Source of the DNA: Sphingobium cupriresistens
Lineage (GTDB): Bacteria; Pseudomonadota; Alphaproteobacteria; Sphingomonadales; Sphingomonadaceae
DNA length: 64,000 nt
Reading direction: 5' to 3'
Assembly (NCBI RefSeq): GCF_004152865.1
Contig: NZ_SEOO01000011.1
Location: forward strand, 1 to 64,000
Shown here: positions 1 through 10,065 of the stretch, piece by piece
How the letters are laid out: each line of letters starts with the position of its first letter
Numbering within the stretch: position 1 is the stretch's first letter
The notes under the pieces: model-generated
What the model was told of the DNA's origin: nothing
Seen by the model: the letters and a program-made list of their open reading frames with translations, nothing else
Databases searched by the model: none
Position numbers and translations under genes: made by a program

Positions 1-202
1 GGAAACAATCGGCGCGGTGAGCCATAACCCCATTGTCAGCCTGCCAGCTCTGGCTGCCTGACCCGAACCCGATCCCGATCCTGCCGTGGATTGACGGTTC
101 CTACACCACCTCCTGGGACACGACCGAGAGCATAGGACGATCGACACCGCCTGGACGGTCTGGAACTATAATTGCGTCATTTACGGCCATTTCCTGCTGG
201 AG

Positions 203-886
203 GTGATGCCCCGCCTGCTGGTCATGCGCGCGGCGCACCGTGACAATCCATCGCTGGCCGCCATCCCGATCATCCTGCCCTCCAACGCGCCTTCCTATGC
301 GCTCAAATGGATCAGCCTGCTGCTGCCCGACTTCCACGTCGAAACGAAGGCGCTACAGGATGTGCTGACCGTGCGCCGGCTGCTGATCCCCGGCTGGGGC
401 AGTCGCTTCGTCTATTCCGATGTCGTCCAAGACGAACTGGAATTGCTGACGACGCCCTATCGCCAGGAAGGGATCCCTCGAAAGCGCATCTTCGTGGACC
501 GGCGCGTCCAGTCCTATCGTATTCTGGCCAATAGCCAGGCGCTACAGGATATCGCGGCCAGTTACGGCTTTGAAAGTATCAGCCCGGAAAATCTGACGCT
601 GGAACAGCAGATCGCGCTCTTCGCGTCGGCCGACGATGTGATCGGCGAATTTTCCAGTGCGCTGCACAACAGCATCTTTTCGCCCGCCGGATGCCGGGTG
701 ATGGCGATGAACTACATCACCGAATGCCAGTCGCGCATCGGCAATTTCCGCAAGCAGCGGGTCGGCTATATATTGCCGCGCGAAGGCCCGATCAGCTTCG
801 ATCCCAGCATAAAGGGCGAGCGCCATTTCGAAATAGATCCCGCCACCTTCGAGCGGAAACTGAATATCATGCTGAAGAGACAATAG
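203..886 (+). CDS. Glycosyltransferase family 61 (DUF563-type) protein, C-terminal part with damaged 5' end
   Basis: Transfers a sugar during surface polysaccharide or glycan assembly; the substrate cannot be read from the sequence. The C-terminal half shows the family 61 pattern: an Arg-rich strand (KRIFVDRRV), a 'yGFE' segment, then EQQIALFASADDVIGEFSSA followed by LHNSIFSPAG. The open frame begins with GTG at 203, but family-like sequence continues upstream in the same frame without a start codon (WNYNCVIYGHFLLEVMPRLL, from about 161), back to a TGA at 92-94. Further upstream, plausible coding moves to frame 3 (PWIDGSYTTSWDTTE) and back to frame 2 (AVSHNPIVSLPA at 17-52). This suggests two frame changes, so 203 is probably not the true start. 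The gene enters from beyond the window. It could be a pseudogene or contain sequencing errors. Confidence 0.6.
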   Translation: MMPRLLVMRAAHRDNPSLAAIPIILPSNAPSYALKWISLLLPDFHVETKALQDVLTVRRLLIPGWGSRFVYSDVVQDELELLTTPYRQEGIPRKRIFVDRRVQSYRILANSQALQDIAASYGFESISPENLTLEQQIALFASADDVIGEFSSALHNSIFSPAGCRVMAMNYITECQSRIGNFRKQRVGYILPREGPISFDPSIKGERHFEIDPATFERKLNIMLKRQ

Positions 887-888
887 GG

Positions 889-1515
889 TCAGGCATAGGC
901 ATAGGGGCCGCCGGCTGCCAGCGCGGCCGTGTAGGCAGGCCGCGCCTGCATGTCTTCCAGCCAGCGGATCAGATGCGGACGGCTGCTGTCAAGGCCGCCG
1001 CGTGCACGCGACGCTTCCAGCGGAAAGCTCATCATCATGTCGGCGGCGGTGAAGGCGTCGCCAGCGAAATAGGGACGGCTCGCCAGTTCCGTTTCGAGCC
1101 AGTCGAGATGATCGTCCAGCATCCTTTGCACCGTCGGTCGCGCAGGGCGGCCGAACAGGCCGAGCTTGCCGATGATGAGCAACGCCAGCAGCGGCGGCAT
1201 CATCGATCCTTCGGCATAGTGCATATATTGGCGATAGCGGATCGCGCCGTCCGCATCGGCGGGCGGGCCGAAGCGGTTGCCGGCGCGGGCGACAAGATGC
1301 TCCATGATCGCGCCGGTTTCGATCAGGCGATGGCCGTCCACCTCCACCACCGGCGAACGGCCGAGCGGGTGGATGGCGCGCAGGCTTTCGGGCGCGCGCA
1401 TCGTCTTGCGGTCGCGCTCATAGCGGCGGACTTCATAAGGTTCGCCCAGTTCCTCCAGCAGCCAGAGGATGCGCTGCGATCGGCTGTTATTGAGGTGGTG
1501 GACGAGGATCGTCAT
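889..1515 (-). CDS. Glutathione S-transferase
   Basis: Cytosolic glutathione S-transferase, 208 aa, the usual family length. The N-terminal thioredoxin-fold domain (about 1-80) starts MTILVHHLNNSRSQRILWLL; the Ser-Arg-Ser segment and the GRSPVVEVD and ETGAIMEHL motifs form the glutathione site. An all-helical C-terminal domain follows, with the typical FTAADMMMSF motif. The start is placed at 1515 because homologous sequence begins there; an upstream in-frame ATG at 1572 would add residues unlike the family. The second substrate is unknown. It ends two bases from the glycosyltransferase stop, so the pair is convergent. It is upstream of, and on the same strand as, nothing obviously related in function. 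Confidence 0.9.
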   Translation of the reverse strand: MTILVHHLNNSRSQRILWLLEELGEPYEVRRYERDRKTMRAPESLRAIHPLGRSPVVEVDGHRLIETGAIMEHLVARAGNRFGPPADADGAIRYRQYMHYAEGSMMPPLLALLIIGKLGLFGRPARPTVQRMLDDHLDWLETELASRPYFAGDAFTAADMMMSFPLEASRARGGLDSSRPHLIRWLEDMQARPAYTAALAAGGPYAYA

Positions 1516-1586
1516 GATGGCTCCCATGCTGCCCGCCGGTGAGGGCGTAACGCAGCATGGGAACCGCCACAACAGGTTTGGAAATG

Positions 1587-3698
1587 TTATGCGTCCTCCA
1601 GCGCCTCCGCCTTCTGTTCCGCGCGGAAGGCGTGGAGCAAAGGTTCGGTATAGCCGCTGGGCTGTTCGACCCCTTCGAACACCAGGGCGCGGGCGGCCTG
1701 ATAGGCCAGGCTTTCGGCTTCGCGGCCGCTCATCGGCTGATAGAGCGGATCGCCGGCGTTCTGGGCGTCGACCTTGGCGGCCATGCGTTGGAGCGCGGCA
1801 TCGACCTGCTCCGCCGTGCAGACGCCGTGCAACAGCCAGTTGGCCATATGCTGCGAGGAAATGCGCAGCGTCGCGCGGTCCTCCATCAGGCCGATATCGT
1901 GGATATCGGGCACCTTGGAACAGCCGACGCCCTGATCGACCCAGCGGACGACATAGCCCAATATGCCCTGCGCATTATTATCCAGTTCCTGCGCGATCTC
2001 CTCGTCCGAGAAGTTGCGGCCCACCGCGACGGGGATGGTCAGCAACTTGTCCAGCGGCGCGATCCCCTCCGCCTTGCGCTCCGCCTGGCGGGCGAAGACG
2101 TCGATGCGGTGATAATGGGTCGCGTGCAGCGTCGCTGCGGTCGGCGAGGGAACCCAGGCTGTGTTCGCGCCGCTCTTTGGGTGCGACGCCTTCTGCTCCA
2201 GCATGTCGGCCATGCGATCGGGCGCGGCCCACATGCCCTTGCCGATCTGCGCCCGGCCCGACAGACCACAGGCCAGGCCGATCTGGACGTTGCGATCCTC
2301 ATAGGCGGCGATCCAGTCGCTCGTCTTCATCTCGCCCTTGCGGATCATCGGACCGGCCTGCATCGACGTGTGCATCTCGTCCCCCGTGCGATCGAGGAAG
2401 CCAGTGTTGATGAAGACGATGCGGTCGCGGACAGCCTCGATACAGGCGGCGAGATTGGCCGAGGTGCGGCGCTCCTCGTCCATGACGCCGACCTTGATGG
2501 TGTGGCGGGCGAGGCCCAGCATATCCTCGATTCCGTCGAACAGGCGGTTGGTGAAAGCCGCTTCCTCCGGCCCGTGCATCTTGGGCTTGACGATATAGAC
2601 GCTGCCGGCGCGGCTGTTGCCGCCGTCGCGCTTCAAATCGTGGAGCGCGATCAGGCTGGTGATGATGCCGTCCAATATGCCTTCGGGCGCTTCGTCGCCA
2701 TCGGGCAGGCGGATCGCCGGGCTGGTCATCAGATGGCCGACATTGCGGACGAACAACAGGCTGCGCCCCGGCAGGGTGAAGCTGCCGCCGTCGGGCGCGG
2801 TATAGGCGCGGTCGGGGTTGAGCGCGCGGGTCATGGTCGCGCCGCCCTTCTCGAACGTCTCGGTCAGGTCGCCGCGCATCAGGCCCAGCCAGTTGGCATA
2901 GGCCGCGACCTTGTCCTGCGCATCGACGGCGGCGACGGAGTCTTCAAGGTCGCAGATCGCGGTCAGCGCGGATTCGAGGATGACGTCGGCTATGCCGGCC
3001 GGATCGGTCGCGCCGATCGGATGCGTGGCATCGAAGACGATTTCGATGTGCAGACCATTGTGGCGGAACAGGCGGCCCTTCTCGCTGGCGCCGACATATT
3101 GGGTCGGATCGCGCAGGATGATGGCGTCGCTGGACAGGTCGGCCCAGCTACCACTCGCCAGCGGGATCGCATCGTCCAAGAACGCCTTGGCCCAGGCGAT
3201 GACCTGTGCGCCGCGCGCGGCGTCATAGCCTTTACCGGAGGCCGCACCCGGTATCGCGTCGGTGCCGTAGAGCGCGTCATAGAGGCTGCCCCAGCGCGCA
3301 TTGGCGGCGTTGAGCAGGAAGCGGGCGTTGAGGATCGGGACGACCAGTTGCGGCCCGGCCAGGCGCGCGACCTCATCATCGACATTCTCGCTGCCGATGG
3401 CGAAAGGCGCGGGTTCGGGGACCAGATAACCGATCTCGCCCAGAAACGCCTGATAGGCGGCGGCGTCATGCGGCTGGCCCCGGCGCTGTTCGTGCCAGCT
3501 ATCGATCTGCGCCTGCAACGTGTCGCGCTTGCGCAGGAGGGCGGCGTTGTCCGGCGTGAAGCGGGCGAAGATGGCGGCAGCGCCAGTCCAAAAGGCGTCG
3601 GGCGTGAGGCCGGTGCCCGGCAGCGCGCGGCTGTCGATGAAATCGGCCAGCGATTGCGCGACATGCAGGCCGGCCTTGTCGATCATGCGGTCGTTCAT
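1587..3698 (-). CDS. glcB: Malate synthase G
   Basis: Condenses glyoxylate with acetyl-CoA to give malate, the second step of the glyoxylate bypass and of glyoxylate/glycolate use. The 703 aa length fits the monomeric G isoform (about 720 aa) rather than the 530 aa A form. Seen: the [14 protein letters not shown] segment of the TIM barrel, [13 protein letters not shown], and near the C terminus [18 protein letters not shown], which carries the family's general-base Asp. The start at 3698 has an AGGAGT ribosome binding site seven bases upstream; the longer in-frame start at 3740 lacks one. The gene is divergent from a LysR-type regulator, with a palindrome between them. No isocitrate lyase gene is in the window. 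Confidence 0.96.
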   Translation of the reverse strand: MNDRMIDKAGLHVAQSLADFIDSRALPGTGLTPDAFWTGAAAIFARFTPDNAALLRKRDTLQAQIDSWHEQRRGQPHDAAAYQAFLGEIGYLVPEPAPFAIGSENVDDEVARLAGPQLVVPILNARFLLNAANARWGSLYDALYGTDAIPGAASGKGYDAARGAQVIAWAKAFLDDAIPLASGSWADLSSDAIILRDPTQYVGASEKGRLFRHNGLHIEIVFDATHPIGATDPAGIADVILESALTAICDLEDSVAAVDAQDKVAAYANWLGLMRGDLTETFEKGGATMTRALNPDRAYTAPDGGSFTLPGRSLLFVRNVGHLMTSPAIRLPDGDEAPEGILDGIITSLIALHDLKRDGGNSRAGSVYIVKPKMHGPEEAAFTNRLFDGIEDMLGLARHTIKVGVMDEERRTSANLAACIEAVRDRIVFINTGFLDRTGDEMHTSMQAGPMIRKGEMKTSDWIAAYEDRNVQIGLACGLSGRAQIGKGMWAAPDRMADMLEQKASHPKSGANTAWVPSPTAATLHATHYHRIDVFARQAERKAEGIAPLDKLLTIPVAVGRNFSDEEIAQELDNNAQGILGYVVRWVDQGVGCSKVPDIHDIGLMEDRATLRISSQHMANWLLHGVCTAEQVDAALQRMAAKVDAQNAGDPLYQPMSGREAESLAYQAARALVFEGVEQPSGYTEPLLHAFRAEQKAEALEDA

Positions 3699-3748
3699 AT
3701 GTCCACTCCTTGATTGGCCGCCTTGATAGACCTTTCCCATTATGCCGT

Positions 3749-3764
3749 GTATACGCTATTATAC
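3749..3764. promoter_or_regulatory. Perfect inverted repeat in the glcB / LysR intergenic region, candidate LysR operator
   Basis: GTATA-N6-TATAC is a perfect 5 bp dyad with a 6 bp spacer, in the 95 bp gap between the divergent glcB start (3698) and the LysR start (3794). LysR-type regulators usually bind interrupted dyads of the T-N11-A kind in such gaps and control both genes. The match to that class is by form and position only. Confidence 0.4.
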
Positions 3765-3793
3765 GAATACAGTCATTCCTGTGGTGAACGAAT

Positions 3794-4717
3794 ATGATGG
3801 ATCCCGATCATGAACTGTTCGTATGCGTGGTGGACGAGGGCGGACTGGCGGCGGCTGGACGGCGGCTGCATGTCTCGCCCGCGATGATGTCCAAGCGGCT
3901 GGCGCGGCTGGAGGAGCGGCTGGGCGCCAAGCTGGTGCATCGCACTACGCGGCGGCTGGCGCTGACGCCGACGGGCGAGCGGCTCCATGCCGACCTGCGC
4001 GGCATATTGGCGGCGCTGGACGAGGCGGAGCGGCGCGTGTCGGGCGCGTCGGCGGTGGCGAGCGGGCCGCTGCGCATCACCGCACCAACATCCTTCGGGC
4101 GGATGCACCTGGCGCCCTATCTTCAGCGCTTCATCGACGCGCATCCCAGGGTGGAACTCAGCATCGACCTGTCGGATGATTTCAGCGACCTGATCGAAAG
4201 CCGCGCGGACCTGGCCATCCGCATCACGGCCGATCCGGGGGCCGCCCTGACCGCGCGCCAACTGGCGACCAATCGCCGCATCTTGTGCGCCGCGCCCGCC
4301 TATCTGGACCGGTTCGGCGTGCCGGAGACGATTGCGGATCTGAAAGGCCATCGCCTGCTGGCCGCAGACGGACAAATGCCTTGGCGGCTGGTCGGACCGA
4401 AGGGGCCAGTGGTGGTCGAGGAACACAGCCATGTGCGCACCAACAGCAGCGAACTGGTGCGCGAACTGGCGCTGGCGGGCGGCGGCATCGCGCTGCGATC
4501 GCTCTGGGATATCAGCGCGGCGCTGGCGCAGGGCGAACTGCGCCAGATCGTGCCGACGCATGAAGGGTCGAACGAGGTCGCACTGTTCGCGGTGCAATTA
4601 CCGCAAGCCAATCCGCCGCGCGCCATCACTGCCTTCGTCGATTTTCTTGTCGGACTATACGCCCCCATCCCCCCTTGGGAGCTATCGGCGGTTGCCCTAG
4701 CGAAACGCAGTCACTAA
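3794..4717 (+). CDS. LysR family transcriptional regulator
   Basis: DNA-binding regulator of 307 aa. The N-terminal winged helix-turn-helix is clear: GGLAAAGRRLHVSPAMMSKR followed by LARLEERLGAKLVHRTTRR and LTPTGE. The C-terminal part is a periplasmic-binding-protein-like effector domain of the DsdA/CrgA-like subgroup (PLRITAPTSFGRMHLAPYL). Two adjacent ATG codons open the frame; the first is used here. It is divergent from glcB, so control of malate synthase in response to a C2 or organic acid signal is a reasonable inference. It also lies just upstream of maeB on the same strand (11 bases from stop to start), so the malic enzyme may be co-transcribed. The effector is unknown. Confidence 0.9.
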   Translation: MMDPDHELFVCVVDEGGLAAAGRRLHVSPAMMSKRLARLEERLGAKLVHRTTRRLALTPTGERLHADLRGILAALDEAERRVSGASAVASGPLRITAPTSFGRMHLAPYLQRFIDAHPRVELSIDLSDDFSDLIESRADLAIRITADPGAALTARQLATNRRILCAAPAYLDRFGVPETIADLKGHRLLAADGQMPWRLVGPKGPVVVEEHSHVRTNSSELVRELALAGGGIALRSLWDISAALAQGELRQIVPTHEGSNEVALFAVQLPQANPPRAITAFVDFLVGLYAPIPPWELSAVALAKRSH

Positions 4718-4728
4718 GGCGCATTTCC

Positions 4729-6996
4729 ATGGACGATAACACCCGCCGCGCCGCTCTCGACTATCATCGCTATCCCCAGCCCGGTAAGCTCCGCATAGAG
4801 CCGACCAAGCGCATGGTGAACCAGCGCGATCTGGCGCTGGCCTATTCGCCCGGCGTCGCCGCGCCCTGTGTGGAGATCGCCGCCGATCCCGACAAGGCGA
4901 TGGACTATACCGCGCGCGGCAATCTGGTCGCCGTCATCTCCAACGGCACCGCCGTATTGGGTCTGGGCGCGATCGGCGCGCTGGCGTCCAAGCCGGTGAT
5001 GGAGGGCAAGGCCGTCCTGTTCAAGAAATTCGCCGATATCGACGTGTTCGACATCGAACTGGATACGACCGACCCGGACAAGTTCGTGGAAGCCGTGGCA
5101 CTGATGGAGCCGACCTTCGGCGGCATCAACCTGGAAGACATCAAGGCGCCCGAATGTTTCGCGATCGAAGCGCGGCTGAAGGAACGGATGAACATCCCGG
5201 TCTTTCATGACGATCAGCATGGCACCGCCATCGTCGTCGCCGCCGCCGTGCGCAACGCTCTGGTGCTGCAGGGCAAAACGCTGGCCGACGCAAAGCTGGT
5301 GACGTCGGGCGCGGGTGCAGCGGCGCTGGCCTGCGTCGACCTGCTGGTGTCGATGGGGCTGCCGATCGAAAACGTCACCATGACCGACAAGGATGGCGTC
5401 ATCCATTCGGGACGTGAGGGCATGTTGCCCAACATGGCGCGTTATGCCCGCACCACCAATGCGCGCGCCCTGCCCGACGTGCTGCCGGGCGCGAACCTGT
5501 TCCTGGGCCTGTCCGCGCCCGGCGTGCTGAAGCCGGAATGGCTGCCGCTGATGGCCGCCAATCCGCTGATCTTCGCGCTCGCCAACCCGGAACCGGAAAT
5601 CCGCCCGGAGGCCGCGCGCGAAGTGCGTCCCGACGCGATCATCGCCACCGGCCGGTCGGACTATCCCAACCAGGTCAACAACGTCCTGTGCTTTCCCTAT
5701 ATTTTCCGCGGCGCGCTGGATTGCGGCGCGACGCAGATCAACGAGGCGATGAAGGTCGCCGCGGCCGACGCCATCGCAAACCTCGCCCGGATGCCCGCCC
5801 ATGACAGCGTCGCGCAAGCCTATGGCGGGCGCAGGCTGGTGTTCGGCGCCGACTATATCATCCCCACCCCCTTCGACCCGCGCCTGATCGGCGAGATAGC
5901 GGTCGCGGTGGCCCGCGCGGCGATGGAGAGCGGCGTCGCGAAGAAGACGCTGGACCTAGAGGATTACAAGCGCAGCCTGTCGCGCCAGAGCGCGCGGTCG
6001 GGCCAGTTGATGCTGCCGGTGTTCGAAGCCGCGCGCGGCACCGGATGCCGCATCGCCTATGGCGAGGGCGAGGACGATCGCGTGCTGCGCGCCATTCGCG
6101 ACGCGCTGGACGAAGGCATCGTCCGCCCGACCATCGTCGCGCGCCGCCGCATCCTGGCGCAGAAGCTGCCCGAACTGGGGCTGAGCTTCGACCTGGACCG
6201 CGATGTCGAGGTGATCGATCCGGAAACCGACCATCTGGTGATGGGCGAACTGGTCGAGGCCTATCGCACGGTCGCGTCGCGCCGCGGCGTGCCGGCCGAC
6301 GAAATATTGCGCCACGTCTATCGCCGCCCCACCATCACCGCCGCGATGCTGTTGCAGACCGGGCGGGTCGACGCCGCGCTGGTCGGCGGGCGGTCCGAAT
6401 ATTGGGGGCAGGTCGAACATGTGCTGCGCATCATCGACCGCACGCCCGGCCACAGCCGCGTCTATGCGTTGTCGGGCCTGATCCTGGACGCGGGCGCGCT
6501 GTTCATCACCGACACCCATATGGTGCCGGACCCGACGCCGGAACAGATCGCCGAAATGACGTTGCTGGCGGCGACGGAGATCCAGCATTTCGGGCTGACG
6601 CCGCGGGCGGCTTTGCTGTCCCACTCCAATTTCGGCGCGTCGCACACCGACAGCGCGCGCAAGATGCGCAAGGCGTTCAAGATCGTGCGCGACGCCGCGC
6701 CCGAACTGGCGGTGGATGGGGAAATGCATGCCGACGCGGCGCTCAGCCAGGCCTTGCGCGAACGGCTGATCCCCGATTCGCGGTTCGAGGGGCCGGCCAA
6801 TTTGCTGGTCATGCCGAACCTCGACGCGGCGAACATCACGCTGACCGCGCTGTCGGCCTCCTCCAGTTCGCCCACGGTCGGGCCGATGCTGATGGGCCTG
6901 AGCAAGCCGATCCATGTGCTGACGCCCGGCGTCACCTCGCGCGGCATCCTGAACCTGACCGCGATCGCAGCGGCGGAAGTGGCGCGGGAAGGCTAG
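4729..6996 (+). CDS. maeB: NADP-dependent malic enzyme with C-terminal phosphotransacetylase-like domain
   Basis: Oxidatively decarboxylates malate to pyruvate, producing NADPH. At 755 aa it is the large MaeB form. Residues 1-430 hold the malic enzyme: the Tyr/Lys region [13 protein letters not shown], the metal and substrate segment [14 protein letters not shown], and a dinucleotide fold [13 protein letters not shown]. From about 430 to the end is a phosphate acetyl/butyryl transferase-like domain ([34 protein letters not shown]). In this family that domain has a regulatory, acetyl-CoA-responsive role rather than catalysis. The ATG at 4729 starts the conserved sequence. Next to glcB and its regulator this suggests a C4-C3 node used during growth on acetate or glyoxylate-type substrates; that link is inference. 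Confidence 0.96.
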   Translation: MDDNTRRAALDYHRYPQPGKLRIEPTKRMVNQRDLALAYSPGVAAPCVEIAADPDKAMDYTARGNLVAVISNGTAVLGLGAIGALASKPVMEGKAVLFKKFADIDVFDIELDTTDPDKFVEAVALMEPTFGGINLEDIKAPECFAIEARLKERMNIPVFHDDQHGTAIVVAAAVRNALVLQGKTLADAKLVTSGAGAAALACVDLLVSMGLPIENVTMTDKDGVIHSGREGMLPNMARYARTTNARALPDVLPGANLFLGLSAPGVLKPEWLPLMAANPLIFALANPEPEIRPEAAREVRPDAIIATGRSDYPNQVNNVLCFPYIFRGALDCGATQINEAMKVAAADAIANLARMPAHDSVAQAYGGRRLVFGADYIIPTPFDPRLIGEIAVAVARAAMESGVAKKTLDLEDYKRSLSRQSARSGQLMLPVFEAARGTGCRIAYGEGEDDRVLRAIRDALDEGIVRPTIVARRRILAQKLPELGLSFDLDRDVEVIDPETDHLVMGELVEAYRTVASRRGVPADEILRHVYRRPTITAAMLLQTGRVDAALVGGRSEYWGQVEHVLRIIDRTPGHSRVYALSGLILDAGALFITDTHMVPDPTPEQIAEMTLLAATEIQHFGLTPRAALLSHSNFGASHTDSARKMRKAFKIVRDAAPELAVDGEMHADAALSQALRERLIPDSRFEGPANLLVMPNLDAANITLTALSASSSSPTVGPMLMGLSKPIHVLTPGVTSRGILNLTAIAAAEVAREG

Positions 6997-7047
6997 GATT
7001 AACCTTTGGCGCCTATGCTGGCCGGGCATGGAGGCATGAGGATAGAG

Positions 7048-7740
7048 ATGGCGGGTTTCCTGAAACAGGTCGGGCCGAAGCTGGCGATCGGCGGGATAGT
7101 GGCGTTGACCGGCCTGGTTGTGTTCGCGTCGATCGATCGGCCGGCGCTGGAAGGCCATGCGTCGTCCGAAACGGCGGCCGCGCCCGCCGCTACACCCTCC
7201 CCTCCCTCCGTCCCTGCCCCCGCCAAGCCGATCGAGCGGCGCAGCGACCAGGGCATGGCGGTCGATCCGGGCGCGTTGCGGGTCAAGCGCGTGCTCAAAA
7301 TCGACGGGCCGTTCCGCCATGGCGACTATGCCTGGGACGAACAGGGCGCGCCGGCGACCGGCCCCGTCATCATCACCGTCGACCTGCGCGCGCAGACCCT
7401 GTCGGTGTTCCGCGCCGGCTATGAGATCGGCGCGGCGGTGATCCTCTACGGCGCGACCGACAAGCCCAGCCCCAAGGGCGCTTTCCCGATCATGGCGAAA
7501 CATGCCGATTATTTTTCGCGCACCTATGACAATGCGCCCATGCCCTTCGCGCAGCGGCTGACCAGCGACGGCGTCTTCATCCACGGCAGCGACGTGCAAT
7601 GGGGCCGCGGCACCCATGGCTGCATCGGCGTGCCCAAAGAGTTCGCCGAAAAGCTGTTCGGCGTAACGAAGCTGGGCGACATGGTGGTGATTACTGATGG
7701 CAAGATGCTGGACGTCAGCCAGGCGCAGGTGAGCGGGTAA
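7048..7740 (+). CDS. L,D-transpeptidase (YkuD domain), membrane-anchored
   Basis: Periplasmic cysteine transpeptidase that forms 3-3 cross-links in peptidoglycan or attaches proteins to it. One N-terminal membrane segment (about residues 12-30, LAIGGIVALTGLVVFASI) is followed by a Pro/Ala-rich linker and the YkuD domain. The catalytic region reads GVFIHGSDVQWGRGTHGCIG: His, then the Cys of THGC. The residue after Cys-Ile is Gly where most family members have Arg. The start at 7048 is preferred because GAGG lies six bases upstream; alternatives are 7036 and 7006. It is convergent with the EamA transporter. A second, much larger L,D-transpeptidase lies at 62.2-63.7 kb. Confidence 0.85.
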   Translation: MAGFLKQVGPKLAIGGIVALTGLVVFASIDRPALEGHASSETAAAPAATPSPPSVPAPAKPIERRSDQGMAVDPGALRVKRVLKIDGPFRHGDYAWDEQGAPATGPVIITVDLRAQTLSVFRAGYEIGAAVILYGATDKPSPKGAFPIMAKHADYFSRTYDNAPMPFAQRLTSDGVFIHGSDVQWGRGTHGCIGVPKEFAEKLFGVTKLGDMVVITDGKMLDVSQAQVSG

Positions 7741-7746
7741 ACCCGC

Positions 7747-8637
7747 TTATTGCGGCGCGTCTTCGATGGCGGGCTTGTGCCCGACCGTCAGGGCGCTCCC
7801 GGCTGACGCCGCCATGACGCAGAGGATCGCGATCCACTGGAGCGGGGTCAACCGCTCGTCCAATATGATGAAGCCGGCCAGCGCCCCGACGGCCGGCGAC
7901 GCGCTGACCAGCAGCCCGAAGACATGGGCGGGCAGGCGCCGCATAGCCTCCATCTCCAGCGAATAGGGCAAGGCGCTCGACAGGATGGCGATGACCAGTC
8001 CGACGAGCAGGACGCCGGGCGACAGCAGCGCCGCGCCTGCATGGGCGACGCCCAGCGGCAGGACGAGGATCGCCGCGGCCAGCATCCCCCAGGCGACGGC
8101 ATCCCCGCCAACGACGCCCGACACCCGCTTGCCCGCCACGATATAGAGTGCCCAGCACAGGCCGGCCGCGCAGGCGAAGGCGACGCCGACCGGATCGAGC
8201 GGGGCGTCGCTGCGCAGCGGCAGCAACAGCAGCAGGCCGGCCACCGCCGCCGCCAGCCAGCAGAAATCGCGCGGCCGCCGCGCCCCGAACAGCACGACCG
8301 CCAGCGGCCCCACCACCTCGATCGCGATGGCCACACCCAGCGGTATGCGCTCGAACGCCAGATAGATGCACAGGTTCATCAGACCCAGCGTCGCGCCATA
8401 GCCGGCCAGCCACCAACCTGCGCCCACAGGCACGGACCACCGCCACGGCCTGCGCAACAGCCACAGCAAGACCGCCGCCAGACTGATGCGCAGCGCCGCG
8501 ACGCCGGCCGCGCCGAGCAGCGGAAATATCGTCTTGGCGAAGGCCGCGCCGAAATTGACCGAGATGAGCGACGCGAGCACCGCCCCCGCCCCCAGCAGCG
8601 CCGCCCTGTCGCCGTCCTGTCCGTCATGTCTGTCCAT
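7747..8637 (-). CDS. EamA family (drug/metabolite) transporter, RhtA-like
   Basis: Inner-membrane exporter of the drug/metabolite transporter superfamily, 296 aa with about ten hydrophobic segments arranged as two EamA repeats. The start (ISVNFGAAFAKTIFPLLGAA) and the second repeat (LPYSLEMEAMRRLPAHVFGL, LDERLTPLQWIAI) resemble the threonine/homoserine exporter RhtA subgroup. The natural substrate is unknown; small amino acids or related metabolites are likely from the family. Transcribed toward the L,D-transpeptidase; 180 bases separate its start from the MFS transporter that is read divergently. Confidence 0.88.
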   Translation of the reverse strand: MDRHDGQDGDRAALLGAGAVLASLISVNFGAAFAKTIFPLLGAAGVAALRISLAAVLLWLLRRPWRWSVPVGAGWWLAGYGATLGLMNLCIYLAFERIPLGVAIAIEVVGPLAVVLFGARRPRDFCWLAAAVAGLLLLLPLRSDAPLDPVGVAFACAAGLCWALYIVAGKRVSGVVGGDAVAWGMLAAAILVLPLGVAHAGAALLSPGVLLVGLVIAILSSALPYSLEMEAMRRLPAHVFGLLVSASPAVGALAGFIILDERLTPLQWIAILCVMAASAGSALTVGHKPAIEDAPQ

Positions 8638-8816
8638 GTACGGAGCCTATAGACGATCCATCGCGTCAGGCGAGCGGCTTGCGCACCGCCGCACCAATTG
8701 CGCCAACCGGCGACGCAGATGCAGAAAACTCATACGAATGCAGGGTTGACCAGCGCTGTCACTAGGCCCATTTGCGATGCTTCCGTACATTTTTGCATTG
8801 CAGCATGGAGCTTGCC

Positions 8817-10025
8817 ATGGGCGCTTCCCAGACCGCGCTTCCCCATCAGACGCATCCCGCGCTTGTCCTGTTCGCCCTGGCGGTCGGCGCGTTCGCCATC
8901 GGCACCACCGAATTCGCGTCGATGAGCCTGCTGCCCTTCTTCGCCCGCGATCTGGGCATCGACCTGCCGACCGCCGGCCATGCGATCAGCGCCTATGCCC
9001 TGGGCGTGGTCGCGGGCGCGCCGGTGATCGCCGCCCTGGGCGCACGCCTGCCGCGGCGGACGCTGCTGATCGGCCTGATGGCGATGTTCGCGCTCGCCAA
9101 CGGCTTGTCCGCCCTTTCGCCCAGCTATCATTGGATGCTGCTGTTCCGGTTCCTGAGCGGCGTGCCGCATGGCGCCTATTTCGGCGTCGCGGCGCTGGTC
9201 GCCGCCAATCTGGTGCCGATCGAACAGCGCACGCTGGCGATCGCCAAGGTCATGTCGGGCCTGACCGTGGCCACGGTGATCGGCGTGCCCGTCGCCAACT
9301 GGATGGGGCAAGTGCTGGGCTGGCGCTCCGGCTTTTTCGTCGTGGCGGCGCTGGCCGTGGCGACGGTGACTCTCGTGGCGCTCTACGCCCCGCGCGACGC
9401 TGGCGACACAAAAGCCAGCCCGATGCGCGAGTTGACGGCGCTGGCCAGGGGGCAGGTCTGGCTGACCCTGCTGACCGGCGCGATCGGCTTTGGCGGTCTG
9501 TTCGCCGTCTATACCTATGTCGCCTCGACCATGATGGAGGTCACCCATGTGTCGGAAAGCTACGTGCCGCTGATCCTGGCGATCTTCGGCATAGGCATGA
9601 CATTGGGCAATCTGGTCGTCGCCTGGCTGGCGGACAAGGCGCGCAACCGCACCGTCATCGGCGTGTTGCTGTGGAGCGCCGCGTCACTGGCGCTGTTCCC
9701 GCTAATGGCCGGCAATATCTGGACGCTCAGCCTCAACATCTTCCTGATCGGCATCGGCGGGGGGCTGGGCACGCCGTTGCAGGCGCGGCTGATGGACGTG
9801 GCGGGCGAAGCGCAGACGCTGGCGGCGGCGTTGCACCATAGCGCCTTCAATATGGCCAATGCATTGGGACCGTGGCTGGGCGGCCTGTCGATCGCGGCAG
9901 GCTATGGCCTCGTTTCGACGGGCTGGATCGGCGCCGCGCTGGCGCTGGGCGGCCTCGCCGTCTTCCTGCTGGCGATCATGCTGGAACGGCGCGCACCGGG
10001 CCTGATCCCCGCCGCCGCCGAATAA
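8817..10025 (+). CDS. Major facilitator superfamily transporter (AraJ/sugar-efflux type)
   Basis: Twelve-helix MFS exporter, 402 aa. The N-terminal part (LFALAVGAFAIGTTEFASM, then LPTAGHAISAYALGVVAGAP) and the first cytoplasmic loop (ALGARLPRRTLLIGLM) match the arabinose/sugar-efflux and chloramphenicol-efflux-like subgroup. The second half keeps FNMANALGPWLGG. The start at 8817 has GGAG six bases upstream; the in-frame starts at 8805 and 8772 are less well placed. Substrate unknown. The 180-base gap upstream, shared with the divergent EamA transporter gene, presumably holds both promoters, but I see no clear boxes. Confidence 0.88.
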   Translation: MGASQTALPHQTHPALVLFALAVGAFAIGTTEFASMSLLPFFARDLGIDLPTAGHAISAYALGVVAGAPVIAALGARLPRRTLLIGLMAMFALANGLSALSPSYHWMLLFRFLSGVPHGAYFGVAALVAANLVPIEQRTLAIAKVMSGLTVATVIGVPVANWMGQVLGWRSGFFVVAALAVATVTLVALYAPRDAGDTKASPMRELTALARGQVWLTLLTGAIGFGGLFAVYTYVASTMMEVTHVSESYVPLILAIFGIGMTLGNLVVAWLADKARNRTVIGVLLWSAASLALFPLMAGNIWTLSLNIFLIGIGGGLGTPLQARLMDVAGEAQTLAAALHHSAFNMANALGPWLGGLSIAAGYGLVSTGWIGAALALGGLAVFLLAIMLERRAPGLIPAAAE

Positions 10026-10065
10026 GCCGCTTTCGCGCCGCATCGCCGCCGGATATGGCGGTGGC

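Noticed and set aside
1557..3713. 718-codon open frame antisense to glcB, and similar long antisense frames such as 43325-45445 and 52280-54076
   Set aside because: They mirror real genes in high-GC DNA. Their peptides are Arg/Ala/Gly/His-rich with no domain, while the opposite strand encodes well-conserved enzymes or clear autotransporter motifs.
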